Shown: positions 20,664 through 30,083 of the stretch, piece by piece
How the letters are laid out: each line of letters begins with the position of its first letter
Numbering within the stretch: the first letter of the stretch is position 1
Origin: Nitrospirales bacterium
GTDB taxonomy: Bacteria; Nitrospirota; Nitrospiria; Nitrospirales; UBA8639
NCBI GenBank assembly: GCA_021604365.1
Contig: BQIZ01000008.1
Location: 1-45,019 of the forward strand
Direction of reading: 5' to 3'
Length of the DNA stretch: 45,019 bases
Notes under the pieces: generated by a model
Database searches by the model: none
Seen by the model: only the letters and a program-made list of their open reading frames with translations
Told to the model about the DNA's origin: nothing
Translations under genes and position numbers: made by a program

Positions 20664-22016
20664 TTGAAAATGCAGTTTGCCTTGAAAAGCCAAGAAATAC
20701 CCCAATCTCAATTCGATAGAGTGCTCAATGGAAATCGAAAGAATGGTCTTCAGGAACTTGATGCCCCTATTCACCGCTGGTGGAGATTTATCCTTGCCTT
20801 CCCCCCGCACTTAGTTTCCCAGTACCTCGACGAGTTTGGGTGTGAAGGTCCTGGTAGCACTGTATTAGATCCTTTTAGTGGGACCGGCACCACGCTTGTA
20901 GAAGCAAAGCGCCGAGGATGTTTTGCTATTGGTTTGGAAGCTCTAGACTTTTGTTTTCTGGCTTCCAAGGTTAAAACAACCTGGGAAATTTCATTACCCC
21001 AGCTTGAGAGGGAGAGCAAGAGACTTTTTGCGGACATTGCCGAAGAATTTTCCCAGTACGGTTTCTTTTCTGAGAACTCTCTATTCCAAGATTACCAAAA
21101 TTACCAAAATCCGATTGTATGTCCTTACAAACTCTCCCTCGACCAGCAAAAGCTTTTAGGAAAAGGTTATATATCGGATCGACCACTACAGAAGCTTCTC
21201 ACAATACAGAAATATGTCCTTTCACTGCCTCCTAGTCCTGTGGCAGATTTTTTTAAAATGGCACTTGGCAGCATGGCTGTTATAGCCTCTAACGTAGGGT
21301 TTGGACCTGAGATATATTGTAAGAAAATGAAGAAGGATGAGGATGTTTGGGCCTTGTTCTCTAATCAGATTAAGGAAATGCTAGCAGACCTTCAAATGAT
21401 ACAAAAAAAACGGTTTGGTCCTTCTTCTGTTTTTCATCAGGATGCCCGCACAATGAAGTCATTGGGGAATTTGAAAATAGATGCAGTTATTACGTCGCCA
21501 CCCTACCCAAACGAAAAAAACTACGGGCGTATTACAAGAATCGAGAATATAATAACCAATCTTATTCAAAATAAAGAAGACCTGAGGCGATTGAAGAAGG
21601 GTTTGATTCGTAGCAACAGTCAAAACATGTATAAGGGAGATGATGATCACAGATACGTTGAGAAATTTTCAAGCATTCAAAGAATAGCTAATGAAATAGA
21701 AGAACGTCGGCTCAGTTTAGGTAAAACTTCAGGCTGGGAAAAGCTCTACCCTCTTGTAGCCAAGAACTACTTTGGGGGTCTTTACCGCCACCTGTTGGAT
21801 TTGAAGCCTCTCTTAAAACGTGGTGGCCGCTGTGCCTATGTTGTCGGAGATCAAATGTCCTTCCTTATGGTCCATATAAAGACCGGAGAAATCCTTGCGG
21901 AACTTGCATCGGACATCGGGTATAAGATAGTTAAAATCGATCTTTGGCGGGAGCGTTGGGCTTCAGCGTCAAAGACACCGATTAGGGAAGAAGTTGTAGT
22001 ATTTAGTAAAAAGTGA
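20664..22016 (+). CDS. DNA methyltransferase (TSPPY type) of a Type II R-M system
   Basis: LDPFSGTGTTLVEAKRRGCFAIGLEA and VITSPPYPNEKNYGR motifs; adjacent convergent R and C genes. Confidence 0.88.
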   Translation: MKMQFALKSQEIPQSQFDRVLNGNRKNGLQELDAPIHRWWRFILAFPPHLVSQYLDEFGCEGPGSTVLDPFSGTGTTLVEAKRRGCFAIGLEALDFCFLASKVKTTWEISLPQLERESKRLFADIAEEFSQYGFFSENSLFQDYQNYQNPIVCPYKLSLDQQKLLGKGYISDRPLQKLLTIQKYVLSLPPSPVADFFKMALGSMAVIASNVGFGPEIYCKKMKKDEDVWALFSNQIKEMLADLQMIQKKRFGPSSVFHQDARTMKSLGNLKIDAVITSPPYPNEKNYGRITRIENIITNLIQNKEDLRRLKKGLIRSNSQNMYKGDDDHRYVEKFSSIQRIANEIEERRLSLGKTSGWEKLYPLVAKNYFGGLYRHLLDLKPLLKRGGRCAYVVGDQMSFLMVHIKTGEILAELASDIGYKIVKIDLWRERWASASKTPIREEVVVFSKK

Positions 22017-22024
22017 GACTGGTG

Positions 22025-22834
22025 TCAGTCCCACTCAAAGGCGTACCAATCCCGAATTTGGGTAAGTTCCGCCGGGTGGTCAACAAGTGCGAATTCTGCT
22101 AGGCAGATACGATTGGATGTGTCAGGTTTGGCACCAATAAGATGTTTTTGCATATTAGGCGGGAAGAACTGTTTCAATGCCTCACCAGCACCAAATAATT
22201 GCGAGACGTTCAAGCAATCTTCGGGAGCCTCATTTTTAGCCTCAACGGCAATTCCGACTTCCCGGTTTGTCGCTCTTCCCACATAAAGTTCATCGACTTC
22301 TACTTGACCATAATTCTTCACTCCAATTCTAAGGTGGGATTGGAGTCGAAAAGTGGATGTTAGTCCCAGATATTTTGCGATAAGGTCATTAGTTTGAATT
22401 CTCGTTAACATTCCCTGTTCATCGTGTCCCATATATGGGTTTACCCAACTGGGAGTTTTGTCAGATATTCGCTCTGACGAAATTGCGGGAGGAAATCGAA
22501 ACCTATTCGGAATGGGAATTCGCACAAAGGCATACTTTCCCTTACCTTTTCCTATGATGGCAAAATGTCCATCAGAAAGGATCTCATTTGGAAGGTCAGC
22601 TCTCGCCCGGAATGTGTAAAGAGCATCAGGGAAATTTTTGAGAACTAACTCTCGCTTACTTATTCCGTATCGGACAAGTTCACTCCCATGAAGTACAAGG
22701 CTGGTCTTGGTAAACGGGATGTAAGAAGGGTCCGTTGCCTTTTCCTTAGCTTCACGATATGTCGCTATGAACGCTGCTGCGTATTGATTTGGAATGTTTT
22801 CAAGACCTTGATACAAATTAGGAACGTTAGTCAT
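22025..22834 (-). CDS. Predicted Type II restriction endonuclease (PD-(D/E)xK-like)
   Basis: Convergent with MTase, follows C gene; GQVEVDELYVGRATNREVGIAVEAKN fits a D...ExK nuclease motif. Confidence 0.72.
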   Translation of the reverse strand: MTNVPNLYQGLENIPNQYAAAFIATYREAKEKATDPSYIPFTKTSLVLHGSELVRYGISKRELVLKNFPDALYTFRARADLPNEILSDGHFAIIGKGKGKYAFVRIPIPNRFRFPPAISSERISDKTPSWVNPYMGHDEQGMLTRIQTNDLIAKYLGLTSTFRLQSHLRIGVKNYGQVEVDELYVGRATNREVGIAVEAKNEAPEDCLNVSQLFGAGEALKQFFPPNMQKHLIGAKPDTSNRICLAEFALVDHPAELTQIRDWYAFEWD

Positions 22835-22841
22835 TACCTAA

Positions 22842-23063
22842 TTAGAAGCCCTTCATTAATTTTGAAATAGAAATTTGGAGAGCTTTGGCAATGACCTCAA
22901 TATTTCGCAGAGAAATATTACGCTTCCCACGTTCGATACCACTGATGTAGGTGCGGTCTAAACCGCATTTATCGGCAAAGGACTCTTGAGATAAACCCTT
23001 CTCTCTCCGTAACTGGCGAACGCGGTCTCCGAAGCTTTCGGCAATGTTATTCCGGTAATTCAC
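22842..23063 (-). CDS. Controller (C) protein, XRE-family HTH
   Basis: 73 aa; [52 protein letters not shown]. Confidence 0.88.
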   Translation of the reverse strand: MNYRNNIAESFGDRVRQLRREKGLSQESFADKCGLDRTYISGIERGKRNISLRNIEVIAKALQISISKLMKGF

Positions 23064-23081
23064 AAGGCAAGCCTAGCGCCT

Positions 23082-23114
23082 TGTAGTAAATCAGTCTACG
23101 TACTATAAGTCACA
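23082..23114 (-). promoter_or_regulatory. C-protein operator upstream of C-R operon
   Basis: Minus strand ATGTGACTTATAGTACGTAGACTGATTTACTAC: GACTTATAGT-ACGTA-GACT arrangement resembling known C operators. Confidence 0.72.
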
Positions 23115-23721
23115 TTTAATTAAATGAATAAAATTTTCCGGAGGGATTTTTATTGAATTGTAAGACAATCTGATTAATCAAAAAATAAGGTTTAGAAGAA
23201 GATGACCGTTTACTGTTTTGATTAACACGCCTACAGAAAAAAAGCTGAAGTTGAAAATGTAGGGAGATCGATTACCAACTCCTAATTAAGCCCACCCTTG
23301 CCAGTTCCGGGGACAATGGCGGTGGCTTCGATTTCCAAGGAACCTATGTGGCCGAAGGGTTCGGTTGCTTAATGGCGGACGGTATTTCCTGTGCCGTCTT
23401 TGCCATAGATTGAACTACCAAAGTCAGAATGAGCCTCGTTGGAACGGTTGTGTCATAAGGCGCAATCCAATCCATCCCCTAATCAGAGCCCATAACAACA
23501 AGTAGTAATATTTCTTGTTTTTGAGAGGCGATTTCTATTTTTAAAAGAACCTGGTACTATCCTCAAAAATTACCCTCCCAAATTTTATTAGTATTTGGAA
23601 GATTTTTATTCCAGTTTAGTAAGCCTTAAAAGATCTTAGATTTTCTCATGAAACTTTTGCACTGGGGGTTTCCCCTCCACCCTACTATTTTTTCCATATA
23701 AACCGTAAGTTCGATTTTTTT

Positions 23722-25248
23722 ATGTTGACCTCAGATTCAACGGCACCAGTCTCTGGGACTGAATTATTTATTGGGTTGGTTGCTGCTGTTGGTACTAATC
23801 AGGATTTAATAGTTGAGGAAATATCCAAAGCTCTAAAAGTACTTCAGTTTGAAAGTCAGGAAATAAGGTTAATTCACCTTTTAAGGAGTACCCAAAAAAC
23901 AGAATGGCAGAAAATAACGGATAGCCCGATTGAAAAACGTTATCATGACAATATGGATGCTGGAAATGCCATGCGAGAAATGACAGGCAGGGGTGATGCA
24001 TTATCACTTCTGGGAATTACTGAAGTTCTTAATATACGAAATAATCCAAGTTTAAAAGATAAAAATATAGCCTACATTTTTCGCTCATTAAAGCATCCTG
24101 ATGAAGTGAAAACTTTTCGAAAAATATATGGGCCAAGTTTTATATTAATTTCAGCTTATGCGCCGCGAGAAATTCGTCACGAAAATTTAGCCAGAAAAAT
24201 TGCCGATTCGCATGGATATCTTGACCCAAACCCCTATTACACAGAGAGCTCAAACCTTATATTTCGTGATGAATGTGAAATGGATAAAAAATTAGGTCAA
24301 AACCTTCGTGATACTTTCCCAATGGCGGATGTTTTTATTGATGTAGGGAGCCATGGATTTCTTACTTCCTCGATTAAGCGTTTTGTGGAATTACTTTTTG
24401 GAAATACCTTCCATACTCCTACACGTGATGAATATGGCATGTTCCATGCGCAAGCCGCTGCTTTACGCTCTTCCTCATTGGGACGGCAAGTAGGCGCCGC
24501 CATTTCAAACGAGTCTGGAGATATTATTGCAGTAGGAACCAATGAAGTCCCGAAGCCAGGTGGTGGTCTTTATTGGGCAGAAGATACACCGGACCATCGG
24601 GACCATACACTTGGCGAAGATCCAAGTGACAAAATGAAAATGAATGTTTTTGTGGAGTTAGTTAAGCGACTCAAAGAGTCTCATTGGTTAGCAGATGAGC
24701 TGGCTAAAAAAGATCCCCAAGAACTTGCTTTAGAAGCCTTGGCTCCTGGTTCAACATTTTCATTGAAAAACACTCAATTAATGAACATCATTGAATTTGG
24801 TCGTGCTGTTCATGCCGAAATGGCTGCATTATTGGATGCAGCCTGCCGAGGAGTTTCAGTTAAAAACTGTACATTATATACAACAACCTTTCCTTGTCAT
24901 GATTGCGCGAAACATATAGTAGCTGCAGGAATAAAAAGAGTACTTTACATTGAGCCTTACCCCAAAAGTTTAGCGGTTGGACTATATCCAGATTCTATTT
25001 CCGTAGATAAACCAGAGGATAATACTAGTCGTGTGAAATTTGAACCTTTTGTAGGTTTAGCTCCCCGAAGGTATATGGAACTCTTTGAAATGTTGGATAG
25101 AAAAAAGGGTGGCAAAGTAATTGAGTGGGGAGGGCTATCACCACAACCAAGACTACCTAGTGATCCAAATTCCTACACGCTAAACGAAGTTAGGGGTTGT
25201 GAAACTATTCGAGGAAAAATGATTGAGTGTGATTTAATAAGTGCATAA
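23722..25248 (+). CDS. Anti-phage dCTP deaminase (AvcD/DcdV-like: P-loop-like domain + zinc deaminase domain)
   Basis: N-terminal ELFIGLVAAVGTNQDLIVEEI; C-terminal HAEMAALLDAACRG...TTFPCHDCAKHIVAAGIKRVLYIEPYPKS. Confidence 0.85.
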   Translation: MLTSDSTAPVSGTELFIGLVAAVGTNQDLIVEEISKALKVLQFESQEIRLIHLLRSTQKTEWQKITDSPIEKRYHDNMDAGNAMREMTGRGDALSLLGITEVLNIRNNPSLKDKNIAYIFRSLKHPDEVKTFRKIYGPSFILISAYAPREIRHENLARKIADSHGYLDPNPYYTESSNLIFRDECEMDKKLGQNLRDTFPMADVFIDVGSHGFLTSSIKRFVELLFGNTFHTPTRDEYGMFHAQAAALRSSSLGRQVGAAISNESGDIIAVGTNEVPKPGGGLYWAEDTPDHRDHTLGEDPSDKMKMNVFVELVKRLKESHWLADELAKKDPQELALEALAPGSTFSLKNTQLMNIIEFGRAVHAEMAALLDAACRGVSVKNCTLYTTTFPCHDCAKHIVAAGIKRVLYIEPYPKSLAVGLYPDSISVDKPEDNTSRVKFEPFVGLAPRRYMELFEMLDRKKGGKVIEWGGLSPQPRLPSDPNSYTLNEVRGCETIRGKMIECDLISA

Positions 25249-25272
25249 ATTGTAAAAAAAGGAGGGGAGGGT

Positions 25273-25443
25273 ATGAGTGAATCTAATAGGCTTGAGAGAG
25301 GGCTTGCCGAGGCTTCTGAAAAATTCAATAGTTTACCACCTTGGTTAAAAACCAAAGAACCCATTGAAGGATCTACAAAACGATTAGATTCAAGTAATAC
25401 AAGCTCCAAAGGTGAAAAAAAAGGGGGAGGTTCCCACGGTTAA
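25273..25443 (+). CDS. 56-aa small ORF directly downstream of the deaminase
   Basis: MSESNRLERGLAEASEKFNSLPPWLKTKEPIEGSTKRLDSSNTSSKGEKKGGGSHG*, preceded by AAGGAGGGGAGGG; not in the supplied ORF track. Confidence 0.6.
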   Translation: MSESNRLERGLAEASEKFNSLPPWLKTKEPIEGSTKRLDSSNTSSKGEKKGGGSHG

Positions 25444-25465
25444 ATTTTTTAATTATCTAGTAGTG

Positions 25466-25990
25466 GACCTGTAAGCTTCCCCTAAACATGGACAGGTAAA
25501 ACGTAGAACTTTCTGGCACAATTGGCTAAGGAGGTTCTCATGAAGCGGACCCGATTCAGCGAAAACCAAATTGTCACCATCTTAAAGTAAGCCAAAGCCG
25601 CCCTCTATTTTGGTTAAAAACTGTCTCGAAAGGGGGACCAACGTCACACGCTGGAATACTTTAGGTTCCAACTGTCCGCTTGCCGGGGAAGCTTACACGC
25701 ATACATCCTCTTGAGTTTCCCCAGTTCGCCTTAGACTTCCTTGAGTCGCTTGAGATCCGACGCCTCCAGCCCGCCGTACTTAGCCTTCCAGTTGTAAGAG
25801 GTCGCATCGCTAATCCCGTGTTCCCGACACAGATCTTTGACTTTGATGCCGCCGTTGCCTTGTTTCAAAATCGCAATAATTTGGGTTTCGCTGAATCGAG
25901 ACGTTTTCATGAGAACCTCCTGGGTAAATGATGCCAGAAAGCTCTACATTTGGTCTGTCCTCGATATGGGGAAGCTTACAGGGGCAGGTC
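25466..25990. mobile_element. IS3-family remnant: two inverted copies of the orfA-side end
   Basis: Left: CCTGTAAGCTTCCCC...ATGAAGCGGACCCGATTCAGCGAAAACCAAATTGTC (MKRTRFSENQIVTILK*). Right, reverse complement: CCTGTAAGCTTCCCC...MKTSRFSETQIIAILKQGNGGIKVKDLCREHGISDATSYNWKAKYGG with later stop. Confidence 0.8.
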
Positions 25991-26311
25991 AATATAGTAA
26001 TGATAAATATCTAAGTTCCTTTTCAGAAGGAAATTTATGTGGTTATGGATATAATTTAATCGAAACCATGAAACATAATTTTTTAAAAACCGGACCCAAA
26101 ATTTCAGAAGAAAAAATGAGTTTATTTGGGAAAGCTTGGACTTATTTCCTGGAAGAAGTCAGCATTAGGGGAATTGATATGCGGAGAGTTAATCGAGGGG
26201 AGAATTTGAAAATATTAAAACCAAAATCTGATTAGGTATGGTTCCAATAGAATGTCCAAACCAAGTAAGCCAAAACCTAATGTTCATAATGGAGCAACCA
26301 CTTGGGGCACG

Positions 26312-27352
26312 TCATGAATTGTTCCTTTTTTTAATGATAATTTTATCCTCATATTCCATACCAATTGCCATGAGGTTTTTTTGGAAATTAAATGCCAAGG
26401 AGGTGGTTGATTCGTCTATAGGGAAAACCCCAAAAGCTTGATTGTCTTTTTCACTAAAAACCATAACGTGGTCCATATAGGGATTTAAGACATACCAATT
26501 TCCATGAATTGGGTCATTTTCAAGGTCGGCACAACATTTAAAGAATCCCTTTTCTTCGAATTTTTCCTTCCTGTTTTCTTTAGGATTTTCATGGATTCGT
26601 ACCTCATCAATTTTCTTATTATTATTAATATCAATTATAGTGACTAAGGGGTCTATATTATCAGCCACATAAAGTAAGGTTCCTTCTGAATTCAATGCAA
26701 GGCCTGATGGCATTTTTCCGATTTGATTGATGCTTGCAATTTGTTTTTTAGCATTAAGATCAATGACACTAATAATAGGTGAGAACCCATGTGTTACATA
26801 TGCCCTAGATTCATCATGGCTGATTTCAACGTCTAATACTCCTTTATGTGAAAGAGGAATTTTCTTGTCAATTTTTAGGGAAGCCGTATCCACTAAAATT
26901 AAAAAAGGCTCATTTACGTTGCTTAGATAAAGTGTTTTACCATCGGCAGAGAGAGTACTAAAAAAGGAAATGAAAGAAGACCCTAAATTTATAGAACCTT
27001 GGGAGAGAAAGTTTTTCTTAATATTAATTTTCAGTAAATTCGCACTGCCTTCAGGAGTTGTTCTACCTAACAAATAGGCAAAATCTCCATTAAATATCAA
27101 CGAGTCAGGAAGTAAATTTGAAGGAAATTTCTGAATAGGTTCTTTAGAAGTCCAGTCATAAATTAAAAATTCATTTTCTTTTTTGCTAAAAACATATAAG
27201 AATTCTTCATCTGGAGTTTTGGAAAAAAAATTTGGAGATTGAACAGATAATTCTAAAAAAGTATTATAAGTTAAAAATTTATTTGAAAGGATACAACCAC
27301 ACAATAAGCTGAATGCCAGAAATATCTTAATGAACTTAAATGAGCGTGCCAT
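26312..27352 (-). CDS. YVTN/beta-propeller lipoprotein
   Basis: Lipobox-like LLCGC; repeats such as VISVIDLNAKKQIASINQIGKMPSGLALNSEGTLLYVADNIDPLVTIIDINNNKKIDEV. Confidence 0.75.
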   Translation of the reverse strand: MARSFKFIKIFLAFSLLCGCILSNKFLTYNTFLELSVQSPNFFSKTPDEEFLYVFSKKENEFLIYDWTSKEPIQKFPSNLLPDSLIFNGDFAYLLGRTTPEGSANLLKINIKKNFLSQGSINLGSSFISFFSTLSADGKTLYLSNVNEPFLILVDTASLKIDKKIPLSHKGVLDVEISHDESRAYVTHGFSPIISVIDLNAKKQIASINQIGKMPSGLALNSEGTLLYVADNIDPLVTIIDINNNKKIDEVRIHENPKENRKEKFEEKGFFKCCADLENDPIHGNWYVLNPYMDHVMVFSEKDNQAFGVFPIDESTTSLAFNFQKNLMAIGMEYEDKIIIKKRNNS

Positions 27353-27385
27353 TGAAAAATTTTGGGGCTTAGCTGTTAGACAATA

Positions 27386-28684
27386 TCATTCGTTTTGGTT
27401 TGGAGGAAACATGGTAAAGTGCGAAATCCCACTAGAAAAATCTATTAGGAGCCACTTTTGTTTAATCTTAGAAAATTCCTTTTCACCCAAAGGACTTACT
27501 TTTACTACCAAGGCCTCCACATTCTCTAATTTATAAGTTACAGGTAGTTTTTCACTAGCTTGAATCTCACCGTTTATACTATCCTCAATATCCTCAATTT
27601 TATAAGGATAATTACGTCTAGCTTTTGAAAACTTTATAATATTATTTTCCTCTGAAGTTGATGCCTCCTTAGTTGCGAAATGATGATGCCCTTTAAATAA
27701 AGGAAAAACTGTGATATTAACCCCGTATTCGGGTTCAGCCTGACTCTCGAATTTCTTGGAAAATCCAACTACAAGATTTCTAGTCGTTGAATACCTGAAC
27801 TCCCTGCCTTCAAGGGGTCGAACATATTTAACATCATCTTCTAGATAGCCAAACCAATTTAAATCCGTTCGAATTGAATCCATAATAGGTAGATAGCTCT
27901 CCACTTTCTCATTCAACAAAACGATTTCTTCCTTATAATCAGAAAGGCTACCTGGGACATAGGAAATCCCATTCGATAACAGAAAATTTTTGCAATAATG
28001 AAGTGGCAGGAAGTGGGTCTCTTCTCCAACCGGATTTAATTGCTGAATAATGCCCACCAACTTTTTTTCACCATTGAGCACTGGTCCTCCACTCATTCCA
28101 CTAGAAACATAATCCCCCAAACCTATAGGGCCACCCTCAAAAACAATTTTTACATCTAATTGATAACCCCTAAAAAAAGTTCTAGATCCTCCAAACTCTT
28201 TGGCGTGCCCTAAAAGGGACGTATTATATGGGACCTTTAGGTCATTTTCTTCGATCTCGGTTGAATCTCCAGGGATTAATGGTTTACTCGAGATATCCTC
28301 TCTGACCTTTAATAATGCCACATCCAAATACTTATTTACATCTAAAACGTCAGCGATGTTCCATATGTTATTTATTGAAGTATTTTTGAAATTTCCATAA
28401 GTTTGTATCTTTACAGAAAACTTATTGTTCAAGTTATGAGCAGCCGTAAGGATGTGTCCTCTTTCCGAAATAAAAAAACCAGTTCCAATGATTTCACTAG
28501 CACCATATGGTGGGGCCTTAATTATAACAATCGTTTCCTTTAAGTTTTCGGCAACACTAAATCCCTTTATTTCTTGTTTTTCAGTTTTTTGTTCTTGCCC
28601 TCCTCCGATAGATTGAGCCACCACCGAAAAGTTACAGAAAACCAAAACTATAAGGAGCAGTAATTGTCTTCCAAATCCGCCCAT
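27386..28684 (-). CDS. Exported trypsin-like serine protease with unique C-terminal region
   Basis: Signal peptide; GTGFFISERGHILTAAHNL (His), LDVALLKVRED (Asp), SSGMSGGPVLNGEKKLVGIIQ (Ser). Confidence 0.88.
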   Translation of the reverse strand: MGGFGRQLLLLIVLVFCNFSVVAQSIGGGQEQKTEKQEIKGFSVAENLKETIVIIKAPPYGASEIIGTGFFISERGHILTAAHNLNNKFSVKIQTYGNFKNTSINNIWNIADVLDVNKYLDVALLKVREDISSKPLIPGDSTEIEENDLKVPYNTSLLGHAKEFGGSRTFFRGYQLDVKIVFEGGPIGLGDYVSSGMSGGPVLNGEKKLVGIIQQLNPVGEETHFLPLHYCKNFLLSNGISYVPGSLSDYKEEIVLLNEKVESYLPIMDSIRTDLNWFGYLEDDVKYVRPLEGREFRYSTTRNLVVGFSKKFESQAEPEYGVNITVFPLFKGHHHFATKEASTSEENNIIKFSKARRNYPYKIEDIEDSINGEIQASEKLPVTYKLENVEALVVKVSPLGEKEFSKIKQKWLLIDFSSGISHFTMFPPNQNE

Positions 28685-28708
28685 ATGATTCCTTCGGCAA
28701 CAGCAAAA

Positions 28709-29266
28709 TTATTTAATGCCGGACATATAAACTTTTAATTTATTACTAAATACCTTCTCTCTTTCGATGCTTCCAACCTCAAAGACAAGAAAACTTACAC
28801 CTCCATTTCCTCCATATTTAAGTACAAATTCTGTTTCGTATACCGCATTGTCAAGTGTCAATATTGGGCCTTTCTTTTGGCCCTCTCGAATTGCCTCTTT
28901 TACTGCCTGGATTGCTCTGACCAATCCAAAATTCCCGTCTTCAGATGAGATTTCCTTATTTTCAGGGACCATAGTAAGATAAAATTTTTGTACACTTTGC
29001 GTAGAGCCTCCGCCCCCAGCGTTAAACTCAATTCCTGGTACAATTATTTTTAACCCCGCTTCTCCTGCGTTTACGGTGGCAATTGATAATTCCAAATCTA
29101 TTTTATCTATAAGAATCTTGGGGCGTTTCCCTACTTCCTGCGCCTGCGCAATAGTAATTTCCTTTTTAATATTCTGTAAAACTTCTCCAAGGGTAACAGG
29201 CTGCTCAGCAAAACTAGCATTAGTCAGGCTTGCGAAAAAGATAAATATGCCCATAATCGGAATCAT
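28709..29266 (-). CDS. Exported tandem Trypco2-like (trypsin-co-occurring) protein
   Basis: Signal peptide MIPIMGIFIFFASLTNASFA; two similar units LGEVLQNIKKEI..KILIDKIDLELSI..LKIIVPGIE...KFYLTMVP and LVRAIQAVKEAI..PILTLDNAVYETEFVL..VSFLVFEVGSIE. ATG 29266 with AGGAGA RBS. Confidence 0.62.
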   Translation of the reverse strand: MIPIMGIFIFFASLTNASFAEQPVTLGEVLQNIKKEITIAQAQEVGKRPKILIDKIDLELSIATVNAGEAGLKIIVPGIEFNAGGGGSTQSVQKFYLTMVPENKEISSEDGNFGLVRAIQAVKEAIREGQKKGPILTLDNAVYETEFVLKYGGNGGVSFLVFEVGSIEREKVFSNKLKVYMSGIK

Positions 29267-29630
29267 TTTTTGATCTCCTTTCACTTAATTCCTAATCATT
29301 AAAGAAAGAACTCATCTTTCCCCTAACAGGTAGAAGTATATTTAATTTTTACTCCGACATTTTATGATTCTTCTTTAAATAAATCAAAACTTAAAGGAAA
29401 AGGGCGGTATGCCAGAAATAGTTTGATGTGGTAGCAGGAAATTTTTCAAGAGAGACTCACACGCCCAGGACTGCCCTCAAAGGCAGACATTATTCCCTAA
29501 AGCCGTAGGTAGCATGTGAATCTCCAACGGATTCATCTGGTACGGCAGCAATAGGGGCTGGGACTTCCGAGCTGGAAACGCCGTAAAATTCTGCACGGGC
29601 TGCACCGTACAACCAAGAGCGAAGATCAAA

Positions 29631-29879
29631 CACGATATCTGGAGCTGGGATTTTGTCCACTACACTTATGCTCAGGGCGAACCCTTTTGGTGTTTGACCG
29701 TCAAAGATGAAGCCACGCGTTTTTGTTTAGCGATCAAAGTGGCTCGTTCATTGACCCATCGACAAGTTATTAAGGTGCTCAAGAGGTTCATCACTCGCCA
29801 TGGGCGACCACGGCATATTCGGAGTGATACCGGGCCAGAATTCATTGCCAGGAACCTCTCAACGGTATTGTCAACTTAA
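29631..29879 (+). pseudogene. IS3-family orfB (rve) transposase fragment
   Basis: HDIWSWDFVHYTYAQGEPFWCLTVKDEATRFCLAIKVARSLTHRQVIKVLKRFITRHGRPRHIRSDTGPEFIARNL then stop. Confidence 0.8.
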
Positions 29880-30083
29880 GTCAATTTGGGCTGATTTTCT
29901 ACCTAGGCCAGGTAATCTTAATGCTGAGCAATTAAAGAATTATGAATTCATAAATTGCCTAATGTTTGTCAAAATTCAGTTAACTTAACAATCCCATCGT
30001 CATAGTTGCTCTTTCCGAGCCAAGGTGGAACGAAGTGAGATGAACTTGGGTTGAGGCGTACATCAGGAAGTCGTTAACGACCG

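Noticed and set aside
23280-23420. Possible gene fragment (GGFDFQGTYVAEGFGCLMADGISCAVFAID or reverse GKDGTGNTV...)
   Set aside because: Short, no start or RBS, no recognisable family on either strand; treated as degraded sequence.
25680-25931. Plus-strand ORF 83 aa
   Set aside because: Antisense to the recognisable IS3 orfA remnant.
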